From positions 14,127,982 to 14,191,981 of the forward strand of contig CM072168.1 of the NCBI GenBank assembly GCA_036850595.1: 64,000 bases of DNA. The letters run 5' to 3'. Under the pieces are notes generated by a model that did no database searches, was not told where the DNA came from, and was given only the letters and a program-made list of their open reading frames with translations. This document shows positions 39,801 to 53,000 of this stretch, piece by piece. The stretch's first letter is position 1, and every line of letters starts with the position of its first letter. A program made the position numbers and the translations under genes. The DNA comes from Rhyacichthys aspro. Lineage: Eukaryota > Chordata > Actinopteri > Gobiiformes > Rhyacichthyidae.

Positions 39801-40779
39801 ACCTAATAGTGTTTTCATTTAGTCATTCAAGAGAATGGTCTGGAACCAAGGACAACAGTTCCCATCAACACAACATTAAAACTGTTATGACATCAGGCAG
39901 TATGTAGTTTAGTGGATACTGAAAGATGGGGATGACATCACTGGGGGCAGCCATCTTGGTGCCTTTAGCAATGAACTCATTCTATCTTTTACAACCTTTT
40001 TATGAAAATGTAATATGTTGAGGAAGACTTGTTGGAAGTGGAGTATAATAGTATCACAGGGCAGTCCTGTGTTTATGTCTATGGAACATATGTTCACAGT
40101 GTGTGTTGTTTACAATAAATATCTGGCTCCAACAAATTGTTCCGAAGGCCTTGTTCACAATCATTTTATTCATAGTTAGACTAAACCCAACAACAAAACT
40201 GTGGGTTGATATTGTCAGTGAAGAGGCTACGTGTAGGTGATTGGTGAAGGTGTGAGGTTTTGGGAAAGTTGGTGCAGGTTTTCTGGGCAGTAGGCCCATT
40301 TCAAAGTGTTTTTCAATAAGTGAGCTGCTAAGAAAATGAATAAATGACTGATGGATAGGGTTGACACTGCTTACCTTGAATTCCTCCAGAATCTTATAGG
40401 TTTTGCCTCGATACTCGCAAAAGTTCTTCACCTCCTTGCACTCAGGGCAACATCCGTTGTGCTCCACTTTGGTGCACTTGGGGTGCAGTTTAGGGCACTC
40501 TGGCTGGTCGCACACAGGTCCGTCCTCTGTGCACACACACGGACAGTTCGAGTGTCCCGGGTAGAAGCGCTCCCCCAGTTTGTACACGAAGCCGCTGTCG
40601 TCCACGCAACCCTTCCCTCGGTAGTCGTCGAACACCATGTTATCTGCGCCTTGGCGCTCCGCCTCGTCCGCCGCGTAGTCCTCTGGGGGGTTTCCCACGG
40701 AGGCCGGAGCCACGGCTGCACTCAGGACCAGCACGAGCAGCACAGCGGCCCATAAGCGCAGGCGCAGGGGAGGGCCCAT
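24653..40779 (-). CDS. vwc2l: VWC2L, von Willebrand factor C domain-containing protein 2-like (brorin-like)
   Basis: Secreted cysteine-rich protein of the chordin/brorin group. Family members bind BMP-type ligands and are expressed mainly in neural tissue. Three coding exons on the minus strand: 40375-40779, 29239-29368 and 24653-24804 (405+130+152 nt) join in frame to 228 residues, against about 222 in human. Order: signal peptide (residues 1 to about 25), acidic linker, VWC domain 1 (about 58-114), VWC domain 2 (about 120-177), and a cysteine-rich C-terminal segment (about 182-221). The wording matches human VWC2L (GKGCVDDSGFVYKLGERF, GTTIIPAGIEVKVD) more closely than VWC2. The start at 40779 is preferred because it has A at -3 and G at +4 and directly opens a signal peptide. 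Two in-frame ATGs upstream (40800, 40806) have poor contexts. Confidence 0.93.
24805..29238 (-). other. vwc2l: vwc2l intron 2
   Basis: A 4.4-kb intron with a GT donor at 29238-29237 and an AG acceptor at 24806-24805 (minus strand). It is unique-looking AT-rich sequence. I see no embedded gene, RNA or clear transposon. Confidence 0.7.
29239..29368 (-). CDS. vwc2l: vwc2l coding exon 2 (VWC domain 2)
   Basis: 130-nt exon flanked by AG (29370-29369) and GT (29238-29237) on the minus strand. It encodes PSPCEWCRCEPNNEVHCVV, then SDCAVPECVNPVYEP and EQCCPICKNG, the second half of VWC domain 2 with the CC..C ending typical of the fold. Phase 0 at its 5' end, phase 1 at its 3' end. Confidence 0.95.
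33904..34250 (+). mobile_element. tRNA-derived SINE
   Basis: The head resembles a tRNA gene with RNA polymerase III boxes: A-box-like AGCTCAAGTGGTAGAGCA (33913-33930) and B-box-like AGTTTGATTCC (33957-33967). The body contains GGGCAAGACACTTCACC and CACTGGTGTATGAATGTG. The tail contains GTAAAGCGCTTTGGGTG and AAAGCGCTATATAAATG, sequences typical of abundant teleost SINEs. The family name is not assigned. No target-site duplication was placed with confidence. Confidence 0.8.
34590..34641. repeat. Left arm of 52-bp inverted repeat
   Basis: This 52-bp segment, starting AGAGGATCAGTCATGCC, is the reverse complement of 35568-35619 at 50 of 52 positions. The arms are separated by 926 bp. Similarity stops abruptly on both sides of each arm. 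Confidence 0.9.
35568..35619. repeat. Right arm of 52-bp inverted repeat
   Basis: Reverse complement of 34590-34641, ending GGCATGACTGATCCTCT. Only two mismatches, both transitions. No target-site duplication flanks the pair. Confidence 0.9.
40375..40779 (-). CDS. vwc2l: vwc2l coding exon 1 (signal peptide, VWC domain 1)
   Basis: The exon starts with a signal peptide (MGPPLRLRLW, then AAVLLVLVLS, then AAVAPA). It continues with an acidic linker, the conserved FDDYRGKGCVDDSGFVYKLG, the VWC1 cysteines (CPCVC, CDQPEC, HPKC, CCPEC), and the start of the second domain (NFCEYRGKTYKILEEFK). The donor follows AAG (phase 0). The exon is GC- and CpG-rich compared with its surroundings. The signal peptide differs from the human one, as expected for that segment. 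Confidence 0.93.
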
Positions 40780-41050
40780 GCTTCGTCGCGACACGGACAT
40801 CCACATTCAGCGCGAGCGTGTGCGTGGCATCCCTTCAGGCTCGCGGTGTCCGCTCCGGATTCGCTCCGCACTGCACTGGCATCGGCGTCACTCCAGAGAC
40901 ACGGGCTGCGGCGGGAACAACACAGACAGAAATGTGGAGCCTCGTCACTACTACACCTGCTCGCACATGCAACACCACACTAGCCTTTCTGTACTTCACT
41001 CCGAAACCTACTTTACACAACGTCTGGGGGCTATGCCAATGATGTCACGA
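40780..41050 (-). promoter_or_regulatory. vwc2l: vwc2l 5' UTR / CpG-rich flank
   Basis: CpG-rich sequence continues from coding exon 1 to about 41040. It would contain the 5' UTR and perhaps a proximal promoter. No TATA box or defined start is visible. Confidence 0.4.
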
Positions 41051-41935
41051 CATTATTATCCGTGTGCAATGGCTATAGGTCCAGCACTGAAGCAGAATAG
41101 GTTAAATCATGCATTCAGTGAGTGTCTGGGTGGAGTGGGCTCATCACTGTATTCTACTCCACATGCCGCCCAAAGCGAGGCTCCTTTGTGGCTTAGCACA
41201 AACTCTAAGAAGAGACAACAGGTAGCCATTCGCCTGTCACCATTTCCTTAGCTTGTATCCTGTCTCTACAAATGACACGGCACTAAAGCTGTTATCAGCC
41301 ACCGATTGTTTAATGCGCAACGACAAGACAAACGGACGAGTCCTTCATGAGGAAAGGCACAATCCACTCAGACTGGATAAACATTCACTCAGCCCTCTGA
41401 AATCAAGTGCCACGTCTATGTAAATGCCATTTAAACTACTTATATGAGCAAACTCACCGCACTTAAAAGCTTCGATAACGTGAAGCCACAAAGCCCAACT
41501 CATACAAAGGATTGCAGATAGTTGTGTATACTGTAGAAACCTATGGGAAACTTCACTTTTATCCACAAGGTATGTATTCAGCACGATCCACTGCACAGTA
41601 ATCCTCCCACTCGGTTACGATAGGGCTTAAGAGCAATCAAACATATTTCCACGTAAATCTCCGATAAAAGTAGGTCTCATTTGGGGCCATCCTCTTGATT
41701 TTGTGGCAGCAGTTTAGCATGAAAAATAAGACTTAAAAAAGACAAAAATATGTCTAATCCGCTGGCATTCCCTGAGCATCCGGAGTCTATCTCCCTAGTG
41801 TTGCAGGTAGACATTTGAACGCAGGAGTGTCACTGTTGGTGTGCACTCATCCCACATCCAGCATATGCACAGAGGATAAAAATCCAAGAGTGGAAAAAAA
41901 TAATAATAGTAAAAAAAAAAAAAAAAACAGAATCA
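41051..41935. other. vwc2l upstream flank without recognised feature
   Basis: About 0.9 kb between two CpG-rich patches. It may be a 5' intron or promoter-proximal sequence of vwc2l, but nothing specific is seen. Confidence 0.4.
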
Positions 41936-42130
41936 AAGCTGCAATTTTAGCTGGTTTTCCACGATCGGGAGAGCGGTGAGGCTGAGAGAGCGCTCCGATT
42001 TTAAGCACCTTGGAGAGCGACGATCCTCCTGCGTCCTGCACTGAGCAAAGCGGAGCGGAGCAGAGCACAGCGCCCCCCACATCACTCTGTCACCCACGGA
42101 CACGACAGCTCCACGGCTTCAGCCACGCAA
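41936..42130 (-). promoter_or_regulatory. Second CpG-rich patch upstream of vwc2l
   Basis: A local GC-rich stretch with repeated CG dinucleotides and purine-rich motifs (GCGGAGCGGAGCAGAGC) next to a long A-run (about 41911-41928). It could be the distal promoter or a 5' non-coding exon of vwc2l. This is inference from composition only. Confidence 0.3.
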
Positions 42131-43980
42131 GGGTTAATCACGAGAAATGCGACGATAAAATACAAGTTCTTATTCCTGAAGGAGCTGCCGGTAAATTGAA
42201 GACTATGTCCAATGTGTGTGAATGGATTTTGACCTCCAGCATGTTTGCCAGAGTTTGTATTTACAGTGTGTGCACAGGAAGCCCTTTTTGTATTCCAAAG
42301 CAGTGTGACTGCTCAGCACACTGGGTTTGGTGGAGAATTATATTATAATTGTTGTTACAAATAAGAAATCAGTAAAGATGTCAAATAAGAAAGGCTTTTC
42401 AAATCATGGTTAGGATTTATATATTGTTAAAAATATAACAAAACACTTGACAGTTTTTTTCAAAGCATTCTTTAGCTGTTCTAGTTTTCAGCATATGCAC
42501 CTACTGATTCCACCTCAATAATGCATTGTATGATTGCATATAATAAGTAGTGTTACAGTGATTGGCTACATGCTGGCTACATGCTGGAATGAACAAAGTG
42601 CTATTCTTCCAGACTCATGAAGGTGAACCTAAAAATTGTACTCGGACATTATGTATTTGACCTATTTTGAGGTTATTTCTTTTACCCCTAACCAACAAAA
42701 AGTCATGACCAAGACCATGTGTACTTAAACCAAGAGACCAACAAAAAATTACCAGCGAACAGTTCAAAAGTTGCTCATGATCAGGTGCAGATTCCTTTGG
42801 TTTTTTTTTTTTGGTTTTTTTTACCACACATAGAAGTAACAGCCTAACTACATTTATCTTATGCAAAGATGTCTGACCCAAAAGACCATCAATTCATTAG
42901 TCATTCCTAAGTGGAATCACTCTCATTTTATAAACTGCCACCTTATGACCTTTCCTGTTCAAATGGATCTGGGAGCAGCATAGCTTTAATGTGAGCAATG
43001 ATTAAAAGCTGATGTTTAATATATTGTGGGGGCTCACTGAGAACACCTGTCACTCCCCCGGGTAAACTAGACCTCAGTGTGACAATCTGCTGCACGTTGC
43101 ACAAGGTCAAAGCCACTACTGCCTCATTAACTCAATTTAGTTTACAGGCACAGAGGTGCAATACCACTTTACTTTATGATATCCTAAATAAATAGTGGTT
43201 AGAATAAATGGAATATTACAGATGCCTTTGTGTTTTCTTACAGTGATTTTAACAAAATACTCCAATCAATTGTATCTCTTAGTAAGACTAGATGGAGTTG
43301 CGAGCTACTGGCCTGTCAACCAAATATGATAATAAAAGTTTTGGAAAAAAATGACTCATCCACAAACCTATTTTCTTCTGTGTAGTGTATTTTCTCTCTC
43401 TATTCTCTAATGTTTTCAATATTTATCAGGTAACCCCTTGATCTGTTAGCATAGCATTTACAGTCTCTATACCAACTAATTAACCAGCTCCTGCAGCTTC
43501 TCTATGCTCATTAATTTTCTAAACCCAGTTCTTTCATAATATGTACATGATCTGTGTCATTAGTTGAGATAATAAAGGTTGTAAGTGCTCTTGGAAGTCA
43601 CTCAGGCTGTCAGACAGTGCAGTCGATGCCATTGACAGGGATCATGAGGGGGTTAGTTGCAGGTGGCAGCTGTTTGAAATACAGATGCTGGCAAAGCTGC
43701 AATCACAACAAAACCTGTGGCAAGCCACAGCTTTGTCAAACTCTGGGTAACACACTCAAAGTGTATAATTACTGTGTCAGCTGAAACTTAGCGGATGCAT
43801 GCAGGGAGCAGGTTGAGGTTACACGTCCGACTTGACATGCAGGAGAAATAATGAAATAGCAGTTTATTAGGTTTTTGTACAAAGCTATAGAAAATGTGAG
43901 AGGTTGGTAGAAGTAAAGTAAGTAAGTAAAAGCACCTGCTTCAAAATAAAACTTGAGTTGAGCTAAATGATTACAAAGGA

Positions 43981-43984
<4 letters not shown>

Positions 43985-44025
<41 letters not shown>
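43985..44025. repeat. (TAA)n microsatellite
   Basis: About 13-14 uninterrupted TAA repeats. Confidence 0.95.
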
Positions 44026-44026
<1 letters not shown>

Positions 44027-47000
44027 AAATATTTAGTTTATATTTATCATACCAAAATATCAAAAATAAAACTATGTGCCATATGTAGTCATATGTATGG
44101 ATTATGACTAAATAGTAAACTAAAGTAGTTAGTAAATAGTAACTAAATAGTTTTTCTTCAACTCCACTACAATTACTTGTGCATGCAAATGTAACATTGA
44201 AAATGTTTTTTACAGACAGATTGCACAATATGATCACCACAACACGTTACTTTATTTTCCTCAACATTCATATCTTACTCTGCTGCTCACAAGAGCCACT
44301 GAACCTTACAAATCATGCATACAGTTTTTGGTAGTAGATAAAAATATCTTTTCTCTGTAGACCTCACACAACTCATGTATCCCTAGATAATGGTACACTT
44401 GTATGCTCAAATATGCACTGCAACCCTCCTGCCCACATACCATCCCCCTCTCAAGTGAAACATCTTGGCCGTTGACCTGGTTACAGAAAAGAAACACTTA
44501 CGGTGTATAAAGCCTCTCATCTACTCTTTCTTCTTACGCTACAGGGCCAGAACAAGTATATATCATTTATTAAATCTGACATTGCACTTGAGTAAATGTG
44601 GGATCCTAATGTGAGATGTGTTGTCTCCGACGCCAGGCTGCTACTCCAGCACGCTATGGTCCATTAGGCCTTCACTCTGGCTCACGAAAAACACAGAGCG
44701 GATGATAGGAAAACAGCAGTGCTGAGAACACCCACTATTAACAGAATATATACCTGCATTTGGGGAAGCAGTCTCATGACATTCTGCTGAGGTGTTTATT
44801 TACATCTCAGTTACATTTGCTGCAAGTCAAACAAACCCTAGCTCACAGCACTGGGCTCCAATTCAATCAGCTAATGGAAAGCAAGCCCTTCATCCCCTCC
44901 ACCCATCCTGACATCTTACTGCTACCTCCCGCAGCAAAGCATTCACTACGGCAGAGCCTGCACTGAGTGTTATAATGGTTTTGCCATTAGGGCTACATTT
45001 ATAGCTTGCTAGTGGGTCCCCGGCATTGTGCTCGGTCACAGCTATTCACGCTAACTTATTAAACTGAATGCCAGGAAAAGAGAGATGAAGCAAGAGAGAG
45101 GAAAAAGGGAAGATACAGATAGTGGGAGGGAAAGGGGCCTCAGGTGAATTGAGACTTTTGTACAAGTGGAGCATAAATTCTGTTCTTATATGGAAATAGG
45201 GTTTATGCTTAATAAAGCGAGGGAAAGAACTTCTCAAGCGGGGAATTTCACATTAAACAAGGCATTGTGCGTCTGGATCGCTAAGTATTCTATACATGTC
45301 TTTAGTGCAATTTTACTGTGACAGATTTCATCCTTGGCTAAAGTTCCCACAATCCCTTGCTCATCTGACTGTAAAAATATAAAGTTTCACTAAATGAACC
45401 ATACACTAAAGAAGATGCTTACTTTAGTCCTAATATGATTGTGACAGTTGTATGTAAACAGAAATAAAAAAAAAGAGAATAGCCAGGTGCTTAATTTTTA
45501 CCTGACAAGTCAACCACAACTCAGCAAATAAGATACAGGCTGTGTAGACTTTAATTTTTAGACACCCTCTCAAGCCTGTATTTAAGCCTGTATTTATACA
45601 GAGACTAGATAGATATAGAGACTTTATGTTTGCAGATGAGCTGCAGAATAACTAGATGATAACATATCATTACATTTGTTACTTAAATATGAAATGATTG
45701 TGCCAAAATGCTCCAAGCCAAAAGCATATGATTAATTCATTTCCTTTATTTGCCACTTTGCCCTTGGTGAACCATAGGCCATTTACGACACTCATCCACT
45801 CGTCTCCGCCACAGGCTGTCTTTGACCTGTCCAGCTTTAGTGACCCTGCTAAGAGCCTGTGTTCCCAGTGCCATCGCACAAGGCATAGGCATTGAGGGAC
45901 AAGTTATGGACATTGTGAGGGTTTCAGTTTTTTCATCTATAAGATGCTAAAACCCTCAAATGAACAGAATAATGTAGATGGGATTACTCTATTATGAACG
46001 ATCAGATCAACCAATGAAGCAGCTCTTTAGAGGCTAATCTGTTGTGAAATATGAATGCAGTTAAGTTATGTTTACTGTTAACACATATGCAGTATCTCTT
46101 CTTTTAAGACTTTACAGACCAAAGCAGGCAAATGTTTTAATACTTCACTGAAAACACTTAACACAAAATATTATATGTATTTATTGTACTGTAATACAGA
46201 ATCATAGAAAATGTTTTTTACATTCAAAGTATAAAAGCATGTTCCGTGTGGACTGCTGTAAGAGTTTCAATTCAAGCCAGCCTTCTCCACTCTGTTTCCC
46301 TCCATCTACTTTCCCCTGTGGTCCTATAAACCACATCCTGTTTTACATGGAACACTGATTCAGACATTCAAATAGCCTTTGTAAAGCAAAGGGATAGACA
46401 TTCATTGGCGTTTTAGAGATGAGTCAGCTCGGTGGCAAATAGTAAATAGGGCAGAAACGCGTGCTCTGGTCTCAGTTTGCTGGTGGATCGCTCGTCTCTC
46501 TATGATACTTATTATCCCAGCTGTATGTAACAGTGCCCCTCTGGGTTCTGGCATTTTCCACCAAGTTAGAATTAAAAGCGCTCTTCTCTTCCCAGAGGGC
46601 ACCTGTAGAGGCTCTCTGATTCGCGTTTCTCCAAAGGGTGATGATGCTCGAGCAGCTCCAGGGACACTCTGAGCACTGCGCTGTGGTTGGTTGCTTCTTA
46701 ATGACTCTGCTGCTTTACACATGCAAATAGACTTGAAGTGGAGAGAGGGCCTGAAGGCACAATTTGGCATATGAACTGACATTTATGTGTTGGATATTAC
46801 AGTGTTAAATAAGTGTGGAGCCAGTAAAATTTATGAAGGAACTAATGATGGAATGCATACTGAAATGATGTGAAGGAAATCCCAAATAACCGCATTATAC
46901 ATTTCAACATTAAAAGGAAATTTGGATGTCTTTATGTATTAAATATTACTTGTGTATACAGTAATGTACCTCTCATCTAATGGGTAGAAACAGGTTGTCA

Positions 47001-50000
47001 ACAGTCTTCTATAAATGATATGTGCTTTGCATGACTCAATAGTGTCATTTATGCCACTTTTTCTGTACAAACCTGGAAACTGTTAGCCTTAGGATATTTT
47101 GACAGGACCAGAGGTAAATCTCCTACCTTGCAGTTCAGTGGACAACTTACTGCTGCAGTATGGACATAACATATTTTGTGAGAAAAGAAATCATTCTCAT
47201 TTAAACTTGAATGCTTACAGTGAATCAAAAAAGCTCACAGCATCACTATACAACACTGGCTCGTGCTAATTGACTAATAATGCTAAAAAATGTTTTATGC
47301 ATGATTATAGAAATAGCCTTACAGTTTTTAACAAATTCATTATGACCCCTTGGTCTTGGTGTTGCTGTGACATGTTGTTCTTCAGCTCCAGCTTTCTCTG
47401 ATTCCTGCACACTCCTATGGGTCCTGGGAGGTGTAATCCACTCTCATGTTTGACAGTCAATTAGATTGATTGTCACTGCACACAAAGGCTATCAAAGTGT
47501 GCCAGTCATAAGCATAATGTATTCACTGGTAATCATGAACAATTACACTAACCCACAGGGAAGTGAACTACTAAATTATTGCCTATGCTGTTTCTAGCAT
47601 AATTTTCCCACTTCAAATGATGCAATGTCTGTAAGGAGGGGGATATTTGTGGAGCACATTTTGCATTTTACTGCTACGCTGCATACATGCTTTTCTATAT
47701 TATTTTATTCTGCATCATCCCTGACTGAAAGCTATTCTGTAATGGGATAAGCATTGTCATACTCTCCAAACAGGTCCATAAACTCCCTGATAATAGTAAC
47801 CTTGGTAGTTGCTTTTTCTTATAAGACTCATAACAACAACAACTGAATCATATTCAGTATGCTAAGCTTTAGAAGGACTCCAGTTTGAAAATGAAGGATT
47901 TATATTAGTTAAATGCATTTCATTACATTTCCATTTTGTATGTTAGTGAATAAAACTCAATAAGCAATGCTAAGTTGTTTTTTTTTGTTAAAGAACCCAT
48001 TGTTATATAACTGCCTATATTCATCATAAACCTATTAAAATTGAGTAGCTATAGCAGTCTATAGTATTTCTGATACTTAAGGCTCTAAACCTGACAGTTA
48101 TGGCTGTTAAAAATTGGCTGTTATAATGGCTATATTTCTAACACATGTACCATTTTCATTGTGTACTAAAATGTGAACATACATGAACATGGAGTGTAGT
48201 AAGCTTAAAGAATCATAAAATGCTCTATACAGTCACTTTTCTGTGTATATATGACCCATCCAGGTATAAGATGTTGTTCAAAGCCTGGATTTCTCACAGA
48301 GGCAATGTCAGGTCAGGGAGAGCCTAGGGATTTTTTTCCCCAGCCCTTGTAAAATATAGCCTACTTTGAGTGTCCAGCACACTAATTACAGTAGGATATG
48401 TCTGTAGGCTATAACATGAGGAATATTTGTGTTGCGTTTTACTGTGGTTTGGGCTATCTGAAACTTGTGCAAATAAAACAGCAGGAAGAGGAAACAAAGA
48501 GGGTGTTATTAAAGCTGTATTTTCTGTTACTTTACTTAATAATCTTTTCCTCGTGCTTATGTGTTTAAAGTAATGTAAAGCAAAAGACTATCAATAAAGG
48601 ATATTGAAACAACACTTAGATATTACAGTGATCCATATGGCATTACATAAGTGATGACAAATGCTATTGCATATGGTGTTTTAATTTCATTTTAGTATAT
48701 ATTAGATGATTTCTTCATACAATGTTGTGCAGAAACAGATTGTCCAAAATTAGCCTTTGAATATTTTTTTCCATGAAGGCTGGCTAATATTTTTTATGCA
48801 AATTCCTTATATTAGTTTAATGTCTTGTGGTGCATGTGAACATCTGCTTGTTGGATTCATAATTAGCCAGTAGCATGCAGCAACAGTTTCTACACAGACA
48901 CACTTTCCATCTTCCTCATCCGAGCTGCTCTGAGACCATTTCTCTTTGGTACACGCTTGCTTCCACCAGAATCACACCCTTGGCACCGCAGGGATTTTGA
49001 TCTCTTCAATCTCCCATTCTGTTCATCAGCCCCCTTTCTTCCCACTACCGTCAGTGATTCTGGAAACGTAGGGGTGGGAATAGCAAGTCGCTGAGGTGCT
49101 GACATCACGGCTACAGATGGCAGAATGTGTGTTTGTGCACTATACTAATAAGACCAGGTGTTTCACCGCAAGAGACGCTGCATTTTAAAAAGGCTTGCAA
49201 ATCCAATCCATTTAACAGGTAAGAGCATGCAAGGAGCACCAACCCTAGCATCTGGCAGGATTTTAATATGCATGTCCTTATCCATTTATGAAAGCACCCA
49301 CAAACATACACAGCCAGTGATCCCCAACTTGTTGACTAATTGTCTAGTGAAGAGAACGCTGACAAGAAGAGAGCAAACTGTGACAAATAGATTTTCCCCA
49401 GGCACAACATATTCTATTTACATAATGAACAAGGTCAATAGGCTTTCTGCTTTATTTGTTATTGTACAAGTGGAGTTAGTGTTGAACCGATCCTTGCTGC
49501 TGTAAGCCGTCATGTCATGTACTGAACGTGAGTCAATGAGCCGCTGTCATTAAGGTGCACTGTCAGTGATGTGTGTGTTAGCCCACTATTGACTAATTGG
49601 GGTGCCGTATTAATGAAGGATACATGAAGGAAAATGAGAAATTACTTTCCCCTGTGAATAAATAGCTAATACTTTGAGCGGGCTACACATTGCAGAGTCC
49701 AGAGATTTTTAAGTGAGCTAATTTAAGGCTTTGGAAGTTTGAACTGAAATAAGAGGTTACTGGACACCCTCTTGGGCAACATTTTTTGTGCAGCAAGGTC
49801 ACTGCCATCATGAAAATAAAACAATAACTTTTATTTATTTTTTCATAGCTTACAGACTCTGTATAATGCACCATCTAATGTTTAATATTGAGGACACAAG
49901 ACTTTTTAAAATATTGGGGGATGTTGGCATGTCATTTATTTGAGATATTGTGAGACCCTACAAATGTCACTATTACCTGCTCTTTAAATGAAAGAAAGGT

Positions 50001-53000
50001 TGCATTAATATACTGTAGTCCAAAAGCTATTGCTTATAGGGCAGAAAAAAGTACAAATAAATTGAATAACCTCATTTTGTCAAAGTAGTTTTGCTCCACA
50101 AATGTGAAATGTAAATATTAAAGATTCCATGAAGAGCGACTGGGAGTGGGATGTGCAATTAATCAAAAAGTTATCTAGAAATATAAACTATTGATCCACC
50201 TGTGTTAACATATCCCAAAGCCATCCCACCTGGAACATAACCCCCAGAAAAGACTGTTCCTAATGGCCCCTGCTGCTATTGTCAGGCATAATGTTTCTAT
50301 CTGCCACAAACTGTATCATTCTTAGCAACTGCCTCAAGATGACAAGAAATGCAGATGTAAATGTCTTCTTGGGGTAGACATCTGCCTCCATTTGCATCAC
50401 AATTACCCTACAAATTAATGCTTAATTCCTTTTTTGGCATTCGGCGGCTTTTGTGTTTGTTCAGAATAATTTGATGCAGGACCATTAACAAGGCTCTAAT
50501 GTGAGGTCTGTCTGTGAATAGGGCTGGTCTAATGTTTTGAAGTTTGCTAAAATGAGTTTGCATGTTCTAAGAGCTGGAGAAGCTACTTATTTATTCACAA
50601 CGTTATCACCACAATGAAATAAAATCCTCTGTATCATTTTGAATAATCATAAATCCATTTTTTTTAAATATGAACAAATAAATGCATGCAGTACATATGG
50701 AGGCCTGTGTCACTTTTACCAATATATACCAAGTAATATGGACAACATCTTTTCTACAGTAAAACTGTGAAGAACAAACAATGGGAAAAAGATGCAGTAA
50801 CCATAGCAACTACAGTTTTGTCTCCTTGCCATTGTGGAGCATGCTTATACAAAGTAAGTTACTGCCATACATTTGTTGAGGTTTGTCTTCCTAAACCCCT
50901 GTGGTGTAGTCGTGTCAGTTTTAATTGATGCCGAGATAAACATAATGCTTCAAAGAGATGCACATGGCCATCTGAGAGCAAAATGAAAAAAAAAAAAAAC
51001 CCAAAAAACCCCCAACAGAACAGAGGCATCCCACAACAGGCTTATCAAACTTACAGACTGGACAAGAGGCTTGGCTCTTCCAATCTCTTAATGACGGCCC
51101 GGCCAGTTTACTGCTGCTTTTATTCGCTGTGACCTTCACTGGGACTTGGCCCATTTTGTAAATAAATGCAGTTCAACTCAAGGGCTATTTATTATATAAA
51201 TTTGATGAGCAAGTCCTCAAAGAGAGGGCCTTAACAATGCCATAGTCTGTCTGGCTGACAACACACTCTTCCAATTCATTTAGAGGAAAAAAACCTGCTG
51301 AGTACAAGCTTTCCACTCTGCATGTTGCCCAATTGGAAAGATTTCAGAAGTTGTTTATGGATGGAACACGACCAAATGCAGACAAGTGAGCAAAATGCAG
51401 ATGTTTAATATGAATATGTAAAAGCTGGGCAGCATTGATTGCGTTCATGAAAGCAATCTATTTTGTAAAAGGCAGCCAATTCAGAGATCCCCAAGAGATC
51501 TGAAAGACTTCATATAATCTGTGATGAAGTGGAGGAGAAATTTTATAGCATTATTGATATGTTTAGAAAAAAGTTTACTTCAAGTATAAATTTTTATTGT
51601 TCCAGTATCTCTTGCTGCCATGACTGGGATGGAAGTGAACTTGTTACTGAATGTTGAGAAATAGTGAACTATTCTGCCTATTCTACTACTCTTTTTTTTT
51701 TTTTTTTATAAATATGTGAGAATGTTATCAGATAAACTTTTAGAAAAGAAACAATTTCATTTTCTTTGAGCAAGGAGAGCATCATTTCATTTAGAGAAAG
51801 CCCAGCCTTACTGCTAACCTGGTTAATATTTAATAATCTACCAAAGATTTGACTGTATGGGGTCTGACTAATAGTTCTGATTAGAAGATAATGAGCCTGG
51901 ATAAAATAGCTCAGATTACCAGGTTCACAACATTATTAATTGTGCCATTTTGGTGCCAGTAAGCCACCATAAATACCCGCTGGGGCTTGTTAATAGTAAT
52001 AGTCATGAGATGAGTCTTGTGGTCTTTTCATTTAGTTTGTTTGTGCACAAAGACAGAACTGTGGCAGCAGTCACTTACATTTATCATATTTGTGGGCGAT
52101 TGAATGACTCCAAATCACACACAGAAAGAGCTCCATGAAATATTCACACTTTAATCAACAGTAGGGCTATAATTTAATTTGCTCTTTGCTTTTATACCAA
52201 AGACTTCTGTTCTAAAGTTTACATTAGTGCTTTCAAGATGTGTAGCAGTGGCTTGAGGCAAGCCTCTGAGAGCTTCATGTGATGAGCGGGGCTCTTAGTC
52301 TGAATGTGTGATCAAAGTCATTACTGCAGGTCACTTTGCTGCACAGACTTAGAATCACTGCATATAAAAACAACATGCCTTTATAAAGACCTGATAACAG
52401 AGCGCACTTAGTCACACATAACCTGGAAACAAATGTTTTTGTTTAGTTGTAACACTGGGAAATGCTCTTCAAATCATATTGAGTAATGTATAAATTGCAT
52501 TCATTATTAACAGTGGTTGTTGCATTGATAGTCGTCAGTTGTACACATCATTTGTACCCCTCATGGGTGGATAAAACCTATTGAGTTTACTTAGTAGTTT
52601 GAATATCTCTTGGGTTTTCACTGGAAACACAAGTCCAAATCTCCACAAAGAATGACAATGTAGTAGTAACTGTTATCTAATGTGACTTTACACACTTGCC
52701 GTGCTGGAATGAAAGAGAACTGTATGAAATGGATTTTATCCATCAAAGTCCTTGGAAATATGATAGACAGGGAAGATACATATTATTGCCATTTGGAGAT
52801 GAAAACATGTACAGGCTCAGATAGAACTGAAATCGTAGACAGTAGCATGCCTCTTGTCTGTTATGTGTAAGCCTTTAGTGGTAATCATGTTTGCATAGGA
52901 TAAGTTTGTCACCCCACCTCTCATTTTTAAAGTAAACAGAACTGGCCCAACTCAACTCAATCACATGAAAAGAACCAACGATTGACAAGAATGTGCTGAA

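Larger units (their letters stand above)
29369..40374 (-). other. vwc2l: vwc2l intron 1
   Basis: An 11.0-kb intron. It contains the tRNA-derived SINE near 33.9-34.25 kb and the two arms of a 52-bp inverted repeat (34590-34641 and 35568-35619). A short CCCTAA-type motif occurs near 30804. No coding sequence is recognised. Confidence 0.75.

Noticed and set aside
40351..40755. 134-residue plus-strand frame over vwc2l exon 1
   Set aside because: Antisense shadow of a GC-rich coding exon.
46402..46782. Minus-strand frame of 126 residues
   Set aside because: Low-quality composition with no motif, and no splice or poly(A) context that fits. Probably chance in a locally GC-richer stretch.
48890..49108. 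Minus-strand 72-residue basic frame (KRSKSLRCQGCDSGGSKR)
   Set aside because: No family recognised, no partner exons seen; left uncalled.
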